DNA of 64,000 bases, taken from Alphaproteobacteria bacterium (GTDB lineage Bacteria > Pseudomonadota > Alphaproteobacteria > Micropepsales > Micropepsaceae). Positions 17,368-24,849 of this stretch are shown piece by piece. Every line of letters starts with the position of its first letter. The first letter of the stretch is position 1. The notes under the pieces are model-generated. The model was given only the letters and a program-made list of their open reading frames with translations. It made no database searches and was not told the origin of the DNA. The position numbers and the translations under genes are program-made. The stretch spans positions 166,557 through 230,556 of the forward strand of contig JAATGP010000035.1 of assembly GCA_015654635.1 (NCBI GenBank). Direction: 5' to 3'.

Positions 17368-18714
17368 ATGGCCAGCCGCAGACAGGTTTTGGGCGGCACT
17401 GCCGCCGCCATTCTGACTTCCACTTGGCGCGCCCAAGCGGCGGCGAGGCCTTATCGTGTCGGTGTTATCGGATCCGGCTGGATGGGGCGTTGCGATGTCC
17501 TGGCGCTAATGCAGGTGGCCCCGGTGGAAGTGGTGGCACTTTGCGATGTCGACCGGCTGATGCTGAACGATTTCGTGCCGCGAGTGATGAACTTTCCCGA
17601 TTCCGTCGTGCGGCCCACCAAGGCGCCCGCGCTCTACAGCGACTATCGCGCCATGCTGGCGGCGCATCACTTCGATATCGTGATCGTGGCGACACCCGAT
17701 CACTGGCACGCCTTGCCCGCCATCGCGGCGATGAAGGCCGGTGCTCATGTTTATCTCGAAAAGCCGATCACCGTCGATGTTGCCGAGGGCAAGGCGCTGG
17801 TGACGGCGGCACGACACTTCAACCGCGTGGTGCAGGTGGGAACCCAGCGCCGCGCCTCGCCGCCGCACATCGAAGCCTGCAAGCTGGTGCGCGAGGGCCG
17901 TTTGGGCAAAGTCGGACTGGTGGAAATTCAAGGCTTCTATCATCAGCGCAAGGCGCTCTTCGCGCCGGTTTCCACCCCGCCCAAGACCATCGATTGGAAC
18001 ACCTATTGCGGTCCGGCACCGCTCGTTTCCTATCGTTCCGACATTCATCCTGTTAGCTGGCGGGCTTTCCGCGAATTCGGCAATGGCTATATCGCTGATC
18101 TCGGTGTGCATTTTATCGATACGGCGCGCTGGATGCTGGGGCTTTCCTGGCCCAATCGCATTTCCTCCGAGGGCGGGGTTTATGTCGATAAACAAAGCGC
18201 GGCCACGGTCGTCGATACCCAGACTGCGCAATGGGAATATGATGACGTGGTCTTCAACTGGCGCAATCGCGAATGGGGCGAGATCCCGCCCGGCGATGGC
18301 GGCCCTTGGGGAGCCACACTTTACGGCGATAAGGGCACGCTGAGCCTCAGCTCCGTCACCTATGAGTTCACGCCCTTGGATGGTGGCCAGAAGCTTCACG
18401 GCAACCTCGACGCCGAGATCGCGAAGTTTCCCAACGATGCGCGTCTGCTTCCGATGGATCGCCAACTGGTCCCCCTGACGCGGCCCAACATGCGTGATTT
18501 TATCGGGGCCATTGAGCAAAACCGGCGGCCGGTCGCCGATGTCGAGGAAGGCTATATCTCCACCTCGACGGCGATCCTGGCCAATATGGCGATGGATTTG
18601 GGTCGGCCGCTGCGCTGGAATGCTAAGACCGAGCACGTGATCGGTGATGATGAGGCCGACCGGCGTCTTTTGCGTCCCTACCGCGCTCCCTGGGTCCATC
18701 CGGCAGGCGTTTGA
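17368..18714 (+). CDS. Gfo/Idh/MocA-family oxidoreductase with Tat signal
   Basis: A 448-residue NAD(P)-dependent dehydrogenase-fold protein. The Rossmann motif GVIGSGWMG and the family motif YLEKPIT are clear, followed by the GFO/IDH/MocA C-terminal domain. A twin-arginine leader (ASRRQVLGGTAAAILTSTW, then AQA) precedes the Rossmann fold, so the protein should be exported folded with its cofactor, like the periplasmic glucose-fructose oxidoreductase group. RBS AAGGAG overlaps the previous stop. Placed between xylanases and alpha-glucuronidases, it may act on a sugar or uronic acid set free in the periplasm. Substrate unknown; no claim beyond family and export route. Confidence 0.85.
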   Translation: MASRRQVLGGTAAAILTSTWRAQAAARPYRVGVIGSGWMGRCDVLALMQVAPVEVVALCDVDRLMLNDFVPRVMNFPDSVVRPTKAPALYSDYRAMLAAHHFDIVIVATPDHWHALPAIAAMKAGAHVYLEKPITVDVAEGKALVTAARHFNRVVQVGTQRRASPPHIEACKLVREGRLGKVGLVEIQGFYHQRKALFAPVSTPPKTIDWNTYCGPAPLVSYRSDIHPVSWRAFREFGNGYIADLGVHFIDTARWMLGLSWPNRISSEGGVYVDKQSAATVVDTQTAQWEYDDVVFNWRNREWGEIPPGDGGPWGATLYGDKGTLSLSSVTYEFTPLDGGQKLHGNLDAEIAKFPNDARLLPMDRQLVPLTRPNMRDFIGAIEQNRRPVADVEEGYISTSTAILANMAMDLGRPLRWNAKTEHVIGDDEADRRLLRPYRAPWVHPAGV

Positions 18715-18725
18715 AAGGTACAATG

Positions 18726-20003
18726 ATGCGGCGCCAATCCCTGATCGCGATCTTTGCCTTGGCGCTGCTCAGCGGCTGCACCTCGCTGGCCGCGCCCACC
18801 GGCTCTGTCGATGGTGCTCGCGTCGATGCAGCCCTGAAAAGCTTTACCGATAGCGGCAAGCTTGTCGGTGTTTCGGCGCTCGTCACGAAGGACGGCAGAG
18901 AGGTTTATTACGGTGCTTTCGGCTATGCCGACCGCGAAGCCGCAAAGCCGATGGCGCGCGATACCATCGTGCAAATCTATTCCATGACCAAGCCGATCAC
19001 CGGCGTCGCGCTGATGACGCTGTGGGAAGAGGGCAAGTTCAAGCTCGATGATCCGGTCGCCAAATACATTCCGGAACTGGCCAATGTGAAGGTTTACAGC
19101 GGCACAGACGCCTCCGGCGTACCGATACTCGTTGCGCCAAACCGGCCCATGACCATCCGGGACTTGGCCCGGCACACGGCTGGCCTCACCTATTGCGGCA
19201 ATGACAATCTTCCTGCCTTGAAACCCCAATGCACTGCCGCCGATCCGCTTGCGCTGGAAAATACGCTGGACCAATTCGCGCAGAAGCTGGGCACGCTGCC
19301 GCTGGAATATCAGCCGGGTGAGAAGTGGCGTTACAGCTATGCGGCGGACGTCCAGGCGCTGCTCATCCAACGGCTATCGGGCGTTCCCTACGATCAATAC
19401 GTACAAGAGCATGTGTTGAAACCGCTCGGCATGATTCATACGGGACTTTATGTAGCTTCGGAAAATCAAGGTAAGTTGGCCGCGCTCTACGATTGGAACC
19501 CGGATGGTGCGCCGATACGGCGGCCCGATGAAAAGGCATTCCGGCTCAACACCCATCATTGGCCGCTGACGCCGGGCGGCTTTGGTCTGACATCGACGCT
19601 GGGCGATTACACGCGGTTTGCCCGTATGCTGTTGAATGGCGGCGAATTGGATGGCGTGCGTATCTTAAAGCCCGCCACTGTGCGGCTGATGTCGACCAGT
19701 GTGCTTGATCCGGCGATCACCGAACGGATATGGCTGCCCACGGATAAGGGCGAGGTGGGCTTCGGCATCGATTTTGCCGTGCGCACCGATCCCCCGAGCA
19801 AACCCGATGGCAAGGCAGGCGCGGTGGGCGAGTTCTTTTGGGATGGGGCTGCTTACACCCTGTTTTGGGTCGATCCCAAGAACAACCTCACGGCTGTATT
19901 CTTCACCCAGCTGATGCCGTTCGGAAAAGTTCCGGCACAAAAAGCCTTTCGCGACGCGGTCTATGAAGGGGTTGATCCTTCCGCGCTGCCCCCCAAACAA
20001 TAA
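18726..20003 (+). CDS. Serine hydrolase lipoprotein, class C beta-lactamase/family VIII esterase type
   Basis: About 425 residues of the beta-lactamase-like serine hydrolase family. A lipoprotein signal is visible (lipobox LLSGC). The SxxK catalytic motif is SMTK, and a YSY tripeptide (RYSYAADVQ) matches the YxN position. Family VIII carboxylesterases share these motifs and hydrolyse ester side groups, so in this operon an acetyl- or feruloyl-xylan esterase role is plausible, while beta-lactamase activity is unlikely. ATG 18723 and TTG 18711 are alternative starts; AAAGG at 18714-18718 fits 18726 best. It follows the oxidoreductase gene by about 11 bp and precedes the first GH67 gene by 21 bp. 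Confidence 0.8.
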   Translation: MRRQSLIAIFALALLSGCTSLAAPTGSVDGARVDAALKSFTDSGKLVGVSALVTKDGREVYYGAFGYADREAAKPMARDTIVQIYSMTKPITGVALMTLWEEGKFKLDDPVAKYIPELANVKVYSGTDASGVPILVAPNRPMTIRDLARHTAGLTYCGNDNLPALKPQCTAADPLALENTLDQFAQKLGTLPLEYQPGEKWRYSYAADVQALLIQRLSGVPYDQYVQEHVLKPLGMIHTGLYVASENQGKLAALYDWNPDGAPIRRPDEKAFRLNTHHWPLTPGGFGLTSTLGDYTRFARMLLNGGELDGVRILKPATVRLMSTSVLDPAITERIWLPTDKGEVGFGIDFAVRTDPPSKPDGKAGAVGEFFWDGAAYTLFWVDPKNNLTAVFFTQLMPFGKVPAQKAFRDAVYEGVDPSALPPKQ

Positions 20004-20024
20004 GACCACCAAGAGACTACAGCC

Positions 20025-22223
20025 ATGAAATTTCTGCCTCTGCTGGCGCTTTGCGCGCTAGGCCTCACCGTCTCCGCCCGGGCTGAAGACGGCTATGATC
20101 TTTGGCTACGCTATCATCCGCTCGAGAAAGCAGCGCAGTCCCAGTACACCGCTATCGGTGCCACGGTGGTGAGCGCCAGCCACTCCGAGACGGCCAATGT
20201 CACACGCGACGAGTTGGTACGTGGCCTTTCGGGCCTTCTGGCCAAGAAGGTGATAGCGCGTGAGGCGATCAGCGGTAACGGGGCAGTCGTGTTCGGCACG
20301 CCGGAAAATTCGCGCATCATTGCAGATCTGCATCTGCCGCTCGAAAAGCTAGGCCCCGAGGGTTATCTCATCCGCGCCGCCGTGGTGAAGGGCAAGGCGG
20401 TGACAGTGATTGCAGGCAACAGCGATGTCGGCGTGCTCTATGGCGCCTTTCGCTTTCTGAAATCGATCCAGACACGCGTGCCCGTCGAGCATATCGATAT
20501 TGCCTCGGCCCCCAAAGTGAAGCTGCGCCTCCTCAACCATTGGGACAATCTCGACGCCACGGTGGAACGGGGCTATGCCGGTTCTTCGATCTTCAAATGG
20601 TGGGAACTGCCCGCGCACTCCTCACAGCGCATGATCGATTATGCCAGGGCCAATGCCTCGGTCGGTATCAATGGCACGGTCTTGATCAATGTAAATGCCT
20701 CGTCGCTCATCCTGACGCCAGAATGGCTGCGCAAGGTCGCCAGACTCGCCGATACCTTCCGCCCCTATGGCATCAAGGTCTATCTCGTCGCCCGCTTCAG
20801 TGCGCCGATCGAAATTGGCGGCCTCAAGACCGCCGACCCGCTCGACCCCGGCGTGCGGGCGTGGTGGAAGAACAAGACGGACGAAATCTATCAAAACATA
20901 CCCGATTTCGGCGGCTTCCTTGTGAAAGCCAATTCCGAAGGCCAGCCGGGGCCGCAGGATTACGGCCGCGGCCATGCCGATGGCGCCAATATGTTTGCCG
21001 AGGCGCTGGCACCGCATGGCGGTATCGTGATGTGGCGCGCCTTCGTCTATTCCCAAGAAGTGCCTGTGGACCGCGTCAAGCAGGCCTATGACGAATTCAA
21101 GCCGCTCGATGGCAAATTCCGCGACAACGTCATTTTGCAGGTCAAAAACGGACCGCTTGATTTCCAACCGCGTGAGCCGTTCAGCCCGCTCTTCGGCGCG
21201 ACGCCTGCCACGGCTATGGGCATGGAAGTCGAGATCACGAAGGAATATCTCGGCTTTAATACCCATCTCGTCTATCTCGGAACACTATGGCAGGAGGTGC
21301 TGGAAAGTGACACCTTCGCCAAAGGGCAGAACTCGACGGTGGCAAAAGTGGTCGATGGCTCGCTTTTCGACAAAAAGCTGACGTTGATGGCGGGCGTCTC
21401 GAATATCGGTTCGGACCGCAATTGGTGCGGCTCCATTTTCGACCAGGCCAATTGGTACGCCTTCGGGCGCCTCGCCTGGGACCCCGAGGCGCGTGCCAGC
21501 GATATCGCGGCCGATTGGGTCAAAATGACGTTTACGGACAATCCGGTTTTCGATTCGGCCGCAGTCACCTTGATGCTGGGTTCGCGCGAGACGGCGGTGA
21601 ACTACATGACGCCGCTGGGGCTGACCCATCAAATGGGAACCTCGGGCCATTACGGTCCTGGGCCTTGGGTCGATAACGTCGGCCGGGCCGATTGGAATCC
21701 GGTCTATTACCATCGCGCCGATGCGCAAGGGATCGGCTTCGACCGTTCGCCATCGGGCAGCAATGCGGTGGAGCAGTACGCGCCGCCCTTGCGCGCTGCA
21801 CTTTCCAATGTGGCAACGACGCCGGAGAATGCATTGTTGTGGTTCCACCATGTGCCCTGGAGCCAGCCGATGAAATCGGGCCGCACGCTGTGGGACGAGT
21901 TGGTAACGCGGTACGGTCAAGGCCTTTCGGAAGTCCAGACCATGGCCGCCAATTGGGCCAAGCTGAAACCCTATGTCGATACCGAGCGTTTCGATATCAC
22001 GGCCGATTACCTGCGTATTCAGGAGCGTGATGCGCTTTTGTGGCGCGATGCCAGTGTCGCTTATTTTTCCAGCATCTCGCATTTGCCTTTGCCGGCAGGT
22101 CAGAAAGCACCCCTGCATAGCCTTGGCTATTATGAGGATCTCTCCTTTCCCTATGCGCCAGGGCAGGGCGCGCCGGCGCGTAAGATCAAGCCGCCGCCGG
22201 TAGATGATGCACCCTCGCCCTGA
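20025..22223 (+). CDS. GH67 alpha-glucuronidase, periplasmic (copy 1)
   Basis: A 732-residue glycoside hydrolase family 67 enzyme, which removes (4-O-methyl-)glucuronic acid from the non-reducing end of aldouronates released by xylanases. A Sec signal peptide (ending SARA) precedes EDGYDLWLRY, the usual GH67 start. The catalytic acid region KANSEGQPGP (E305), the segment GPLDFQPREPFSPLFG (D379) and MEVEITKEYLGF are all present. Length fits the bacterial family. It is followed 24 bp later by a close paralogue. A signal peptide implies periplasmic action on aldouronates taken in by the TonB-dependent receptor. The glucuronate released would feed UxuB and ManD. Confidence 0.95.
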   Translation: MKFLPLLALCALGLTVSARAEDGYDLWLRYHPLEKAAQSQYTAIGATVVSASHSETANVTRDELVRGLSGLLAKKVIAREAISGNGAVVFGTPENSRIIADLHLPLEKLGPEGYLIRAAVVKGKAVTVIAGNSDVGVLYGAFRFLKSIQTRVPVEHIDIASAPKVKLRLLNHWDNLDATVERGYAGSSIFKWWELPAHSSQRMIDYARANASVGINGTVLINVNASSLILTPEWLRKVARLADTFRPYGIKVYLVARFSAPIEIGGLKTADPLDPGVRAWWKNKTDEIYQNIPDFGGFLVKANSEGQPGPQDYGRGHADGANMFAEALAPHGGIVMWRAFVYSQEVPVDRVKQAYDEFKPLDGKFRDNVILQVKNGPLDFQPREPFSPLFGATPATAMGMEVEITKEYLGFNTHLVYLGTLWQEVLESDTFAKGQNSTVAKVVDGSLFDKKLTLMAGVSNIGSDRNWCGSIFDQANWYAFGRLAWDPEARASDIAADWVKMTFTDNPVFDSAAVTLMLGSRETAVNYMTPLGLTHQMGTSGHYGPGPWVDNVGRADWNPVYYHRADAQGIGFDRSPSGSNAVEQYAPPLRAALSNVATTPENALLWFHHVPWSQPMKSGRTLWDELVTRYGQGLSEVQTMAANWAKLKPYVDTERFDITADYLRIQERDALLWRDASVAYFSSISHLPLPAGQKAPLHSLGYYEDLSFPYAPGQGAPARKIKPPPVDDAPSP

Positions 22224-22247
22224 TTGGGGCAGCAGAAGGATAGTGGC

Positions 22248-24425
22248 ATGACGCGGGGCGTTCTCTTCGCGGGACTTTGTGCTGCGGTCCTGAGCGGCAT
22301 GGCGCGAGCCGAAGACGGCTACGATCTTTGGCTGCGCTATCGCCCGTTGGAGACGGCGGCGCGCTATCGGCCTCTCGCGACCTCTGTGGTCGCGCCCGGG
22401 CAAACACCGACCGCAGCGGTCGCGCGCGAGGAATTGGTGCGGGGCCTTTCCGGACTCTTGGGGCGTCCCGAAAAGCTTGAGGCAGGCTTGCGGCGCAGCG
22501 GGACCATTCTGATTGGGACACCCGCCCAATCTGCCGTCATCGCGGCACTCGATTTGCCGCTGGACAGGGCTGGTGACGAGGGCTTCGTGTTGCGTTCCGT
22601 GGCTGTGAAGGGCAGGGCGTTAACGGTCATCGCAGGCAATACCGATGTCGGCGTTTTGCATGGCACTTTTGCCTATTTGCGGCTGTTGCAGACTCGGGCG
22701 CGCGCGGACCATCTCGACGTTGTATCGGCGCCCAAGATCAAGCTGCGCATGCTCGACCATTGGGACAATGTCGATCGTACCATCGAGCGCGGCTATGCCG
22801 GCTTCTCGATTTTCAACTGGTGGGAACTGCCGGGCCATGTCAGCCCGCAGTTTAAGGATTATGCCCGCGCCAATGCCTCGCTGGGCCTCAACGGCACGGT
22901 GCTGACCAACCCGTCCGGGACCGCTTTTGCGGTCGCCTTGACGGGACCATGGCTGAAGAAAACCGCGGCGCTGGCCGCTGTGATGCGGCCCTATGGTATC
23001 AAAGTCTATCTCTCCGCCCGCTTCAGCGCGCCCATGGAAATCGGCGGCCTCAAGACGGCCGATCCGTTGGATCCGGCAGTACGCCAGTGGTGGAAAGACA
23101 AGGCGGATGAGATCTACCGCATCATTCCCGATTTCGGCGGCTTCCTGGTCAAAGCCAATTCGGAAGGCCAGCCGGGCCCACAGGATTACGGTCGCAGCCA
23201 CGCCGACGGTGCCAATATGATGGCCGATGCACTGGCCCCGCATGGCGGCGTCGTGCTGTGGCGCGCCTTTGTCTATTCGGCGAAGCCCGAAGACCGCGTC
23301 CGCCAAGCTTACAGTGAGTTCAAGCCCTATGACGGCCAGTTCCGCAACAATGTCATTGTGCAATCCAAAAACGGGCCGCTCGATTTTCAACCGCGTGAGC
23401 CCTTCAGCCCGGTCTTTGGCGGCTTGCCGCAAACCAACACCGGGATGGAGTTCCAGATCACCAAGGAATACCTCGGCTTCGAGATTCACCTCGTCTATCT
23501 CGGCACCCAGTGGCAGGAGGTGTTGCGTTCCGAGACCTTTGCGAAAGGGCCGGGTTCCAGCGTAGCGCGCGTGGTCGATGGTTCGCTGTTCGACCGCAAG
23601 CTCACCTCCATCGCCGGTGCATCCAATATCGGCACCGCACGGAACTGGTGCGGTTCAATTTTTGACCAAGCCAATTGGTATGCCTTTGGCCGTCTCGCCT
23701 GGGACCCCGACCTCGATGCCAAGGGGATCGCCGAAGAATGGGTAAAAATGACCTTCACAACCGATCCGGCCTTCACTTCGCCGGTGGTAGCGATGATGAT
23801 GAGTTCGCGCGAGACCGCCGTTGATTATATGGTTCCGCTGGGTCTTGCCCATCAAATGGCGACAAGCCATCACTATGGTCCCGCTCCCTGGGTGAACGAT
23901 GCCGGACGCCCTGATTGGAATCCGGTCTATTACAATCGTGCCGACGCGGGCGGCATTGGCGTCGATCGCACCGCAACGGGATCAAACGCTGTCGAGCAAT
24001 ATGCGGCGCCGCTGGCCAAACAATTTTCCGATCCCGCCAAAACGCCCGAAAGCTTGCTTTTGTGGTTCCACCATCTGCCTTGGGGCTATCGCATGGCCAA
24101 TGGCGATACGCTGTGGGACGCGCTCGTCACTCATTACGATCGCGGCGTGAAAGAGGTGGCGGCGATGCAGGCCGGCTGGGCCGCCCTCAAACCCTATGTC
24201 GACGACGAGCGCTTCACGCTCACCAGTGATTTCCTCGCCATGCAGAAGGAAAATGCCGTCCTTTGGCGTGACGCCAGTATTGCCTATTACCAGTCGTTGT
24301 CAGGGCTGCCCTTGCCAAAAAATGTGGCGGCGCCCGCAGAGCCGCTATCCTATTATAAGGCGCTGCGCCTACCTTTTGCCCCCGGCAGTCCAGGCAGGAC
24401 GGCAGCACCCTTCCGGGAAGAGTGA
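22248..24425 (+). CDS. GH67 alpha-glucuronidase, periplasmic (copy 2)
   Basis: A 725-residue paralogue of the preceding enzyme, similar along its whole length. The start ATG 22248 has AGAAGGA 7 bp upstream; the TTG right after the previous stop is rejected. The signal peptide ends MARA, then EDGYDLWLRY. KANSEGQPGP, GPLDFQPREPFSPVFG and FQITKEYLGF retain the catalytic residues, so both copies look active. Tandem GH67 genes are unusual and may split work between methylated and free glucuronic acid or between oligosaccharide lengths. It is the last gene of the operon starting at 14766; no clear terminator follows before the receptor's control region. Confidence 0.94.
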   Translation: MTRGVLFAGLCAAVLSGMARAEDGYDLWLRYRPLETAARYRPLATSVVAPGQTPTAAVAREELVRGLSGLLGRPEKLEAGLRRSGTILIGTPAQSAVIAALDLPLDRAGDEGFVLRSVAVKGRALTVIAGNTDVGVLHGTFAYLRLLQTRARADHLDVVSAPKIKLRMLDHWDNVDRTIERGYAGFSIFNWWELPGHVSPQFKDYARANASLGLNGTVLTNPSGTAFAVALTGPWLKKTAALAAVMRPYGIKVYLSARFSAPMEIGGLKTADPLDPAVRQWWKDKADEIYRIIPDFGGFLVKANSEGQPGPQDYGRSHADGANMMADALAPHGGVVLWRAFVYSAKPEDRVRQAYSEFKPYDGQFRNNVIVQSKNGPLDFQPREPFSPVFGGLPQTNTGMEFQITKEYLGFEIHLVYLGTQWQEVLRSETFAKGPGSSVARVVDGSLFDRKLTSIAGASNIGTARNWCGSIFDQANWYAFGRLAWDPDLDAKGIAEEWVKMTFTTDPAFTSPVVAMMMSSRETAVDYMVPLGLAHQMATSHHYGPAPWVNDAGRPDWNPVYYNRADAGGIGVDRTATGSNAVEQYAAPLAKQFSDPAKTPESLLLWFHHLPWGYRMANGDTLWDALVTHYDRGVKEVAAMQAGWAALKPYVDDERFTLTSDFLAMQKENAVLWRDASIAYYQSLSGLPLPKNVAAPAEPLSYYKALRLPFAPGSPGRTAAPFREE

Positions 24426-24471
24426 GACTGGGTATCAACACCATCCCCCACGGCGCTCCGAGGGCAGAGGA

Positions 24472-24485
24472 TGGTACCGATATCA
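24472..24485. promoter_or_regulatory. Possible auxiliary XylR-like operator, site 5
   Basis: TGGTACCGATATCA matches the other operators at TGnTA and TAnCA with the central CG. It differs from site 3 at two of 14 positions, so it is weaker. Its place 221 bp upstream of site 3 (about 21 helical turns) would suit repressor looping. Confidence 0.4.
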
Positions 24486-24654
24486 GTTAACACGCCAAAT
24501 CAGAGGTTTGCTCCACTGCCTGGAATGTATCTAAACCATATAAATACCGAGAATAATGTTTAAACAGCTACAACAGATGTACATTATATCAATGCCGTTG
24601 GTGCCTTTGCGGCAACACCTTGTCCTATTTATGTTGCATCGTCTCTCGGCATCC

Positions 24655-24681
24655 TTGACGGTATGAAAAAGGCGGCATAAT
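24655..24681 (+). promoter_or_regulatory. Candidate promoter of the TonB-dependent receptor
   Basis: TTGACG (24655-24660) and CATAAT (24676-24681), 15 bp apart (or TAATTC at 24678 with 17 bp). The operator at 24693-24706 would cover the start of transcription. Confidence 0.5.
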
Positions 24682-24692
24682 TCTAGGCTTAC

Positions 24693-24706
24693 TGGTACCG
24701 CTAACA
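24693..24706. promoter_or_regulatory. XylR-like operator, site 3
   Basis: TGGTACCGCTAACA, 12 of 14 identical to sites 1 and 2 and keeping every half-site position except the two variable ones. It lies 12 bp after the candidate -10 and 143 bp before the receptor start. Confidence 0.72.
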
Positions 24707-24849
24707 TTAGCGTGACAGGTGTTGTCGAATGGACGACCGCCGTCGGACTAGTAGGAGATTCACCAAGCAGTCTGACCACTAGGTCATCCGTAACGGCGAT
24801 TGGGTCATCGAACCCGCAAAAGATAGCGCCACAAAGGGGAGGAACATTT

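Larger units (their letters stand above)
24426..24849 (+). other. 424-bp control region before the TonB-dependent receptor
   Basis: No gene is seen here. It contains an AT-rich pocket (about 24530-24600), a candidate promoter (24655-24681) and two operator-like palindromes at 24472 and 24693, centres 221 bp apart. The long leader ends in a strong RBS, GGGGAGGA at 24836-24843. A frame running into the receptor from 24712 is untranslated leader by this reading. Confidence 0.65.

Noticed and set aside
18726..20003. Calling the serine hydrolase lipoprotein an antibiotic-resistance beta-lactamase
   Set aside because: The family includes many esterases and peptidases, the gene sits inside a xylan-degradation operon, and it is a lipoprotein; esterase activity is more plausible.
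24712..24849. N-terminal extension of the receptor from a GTG at 24712
   Set aside because: It would start just after the operator, remove the signal peptide from the N-terminus, and ignore the strong RBS at 24836-24843.
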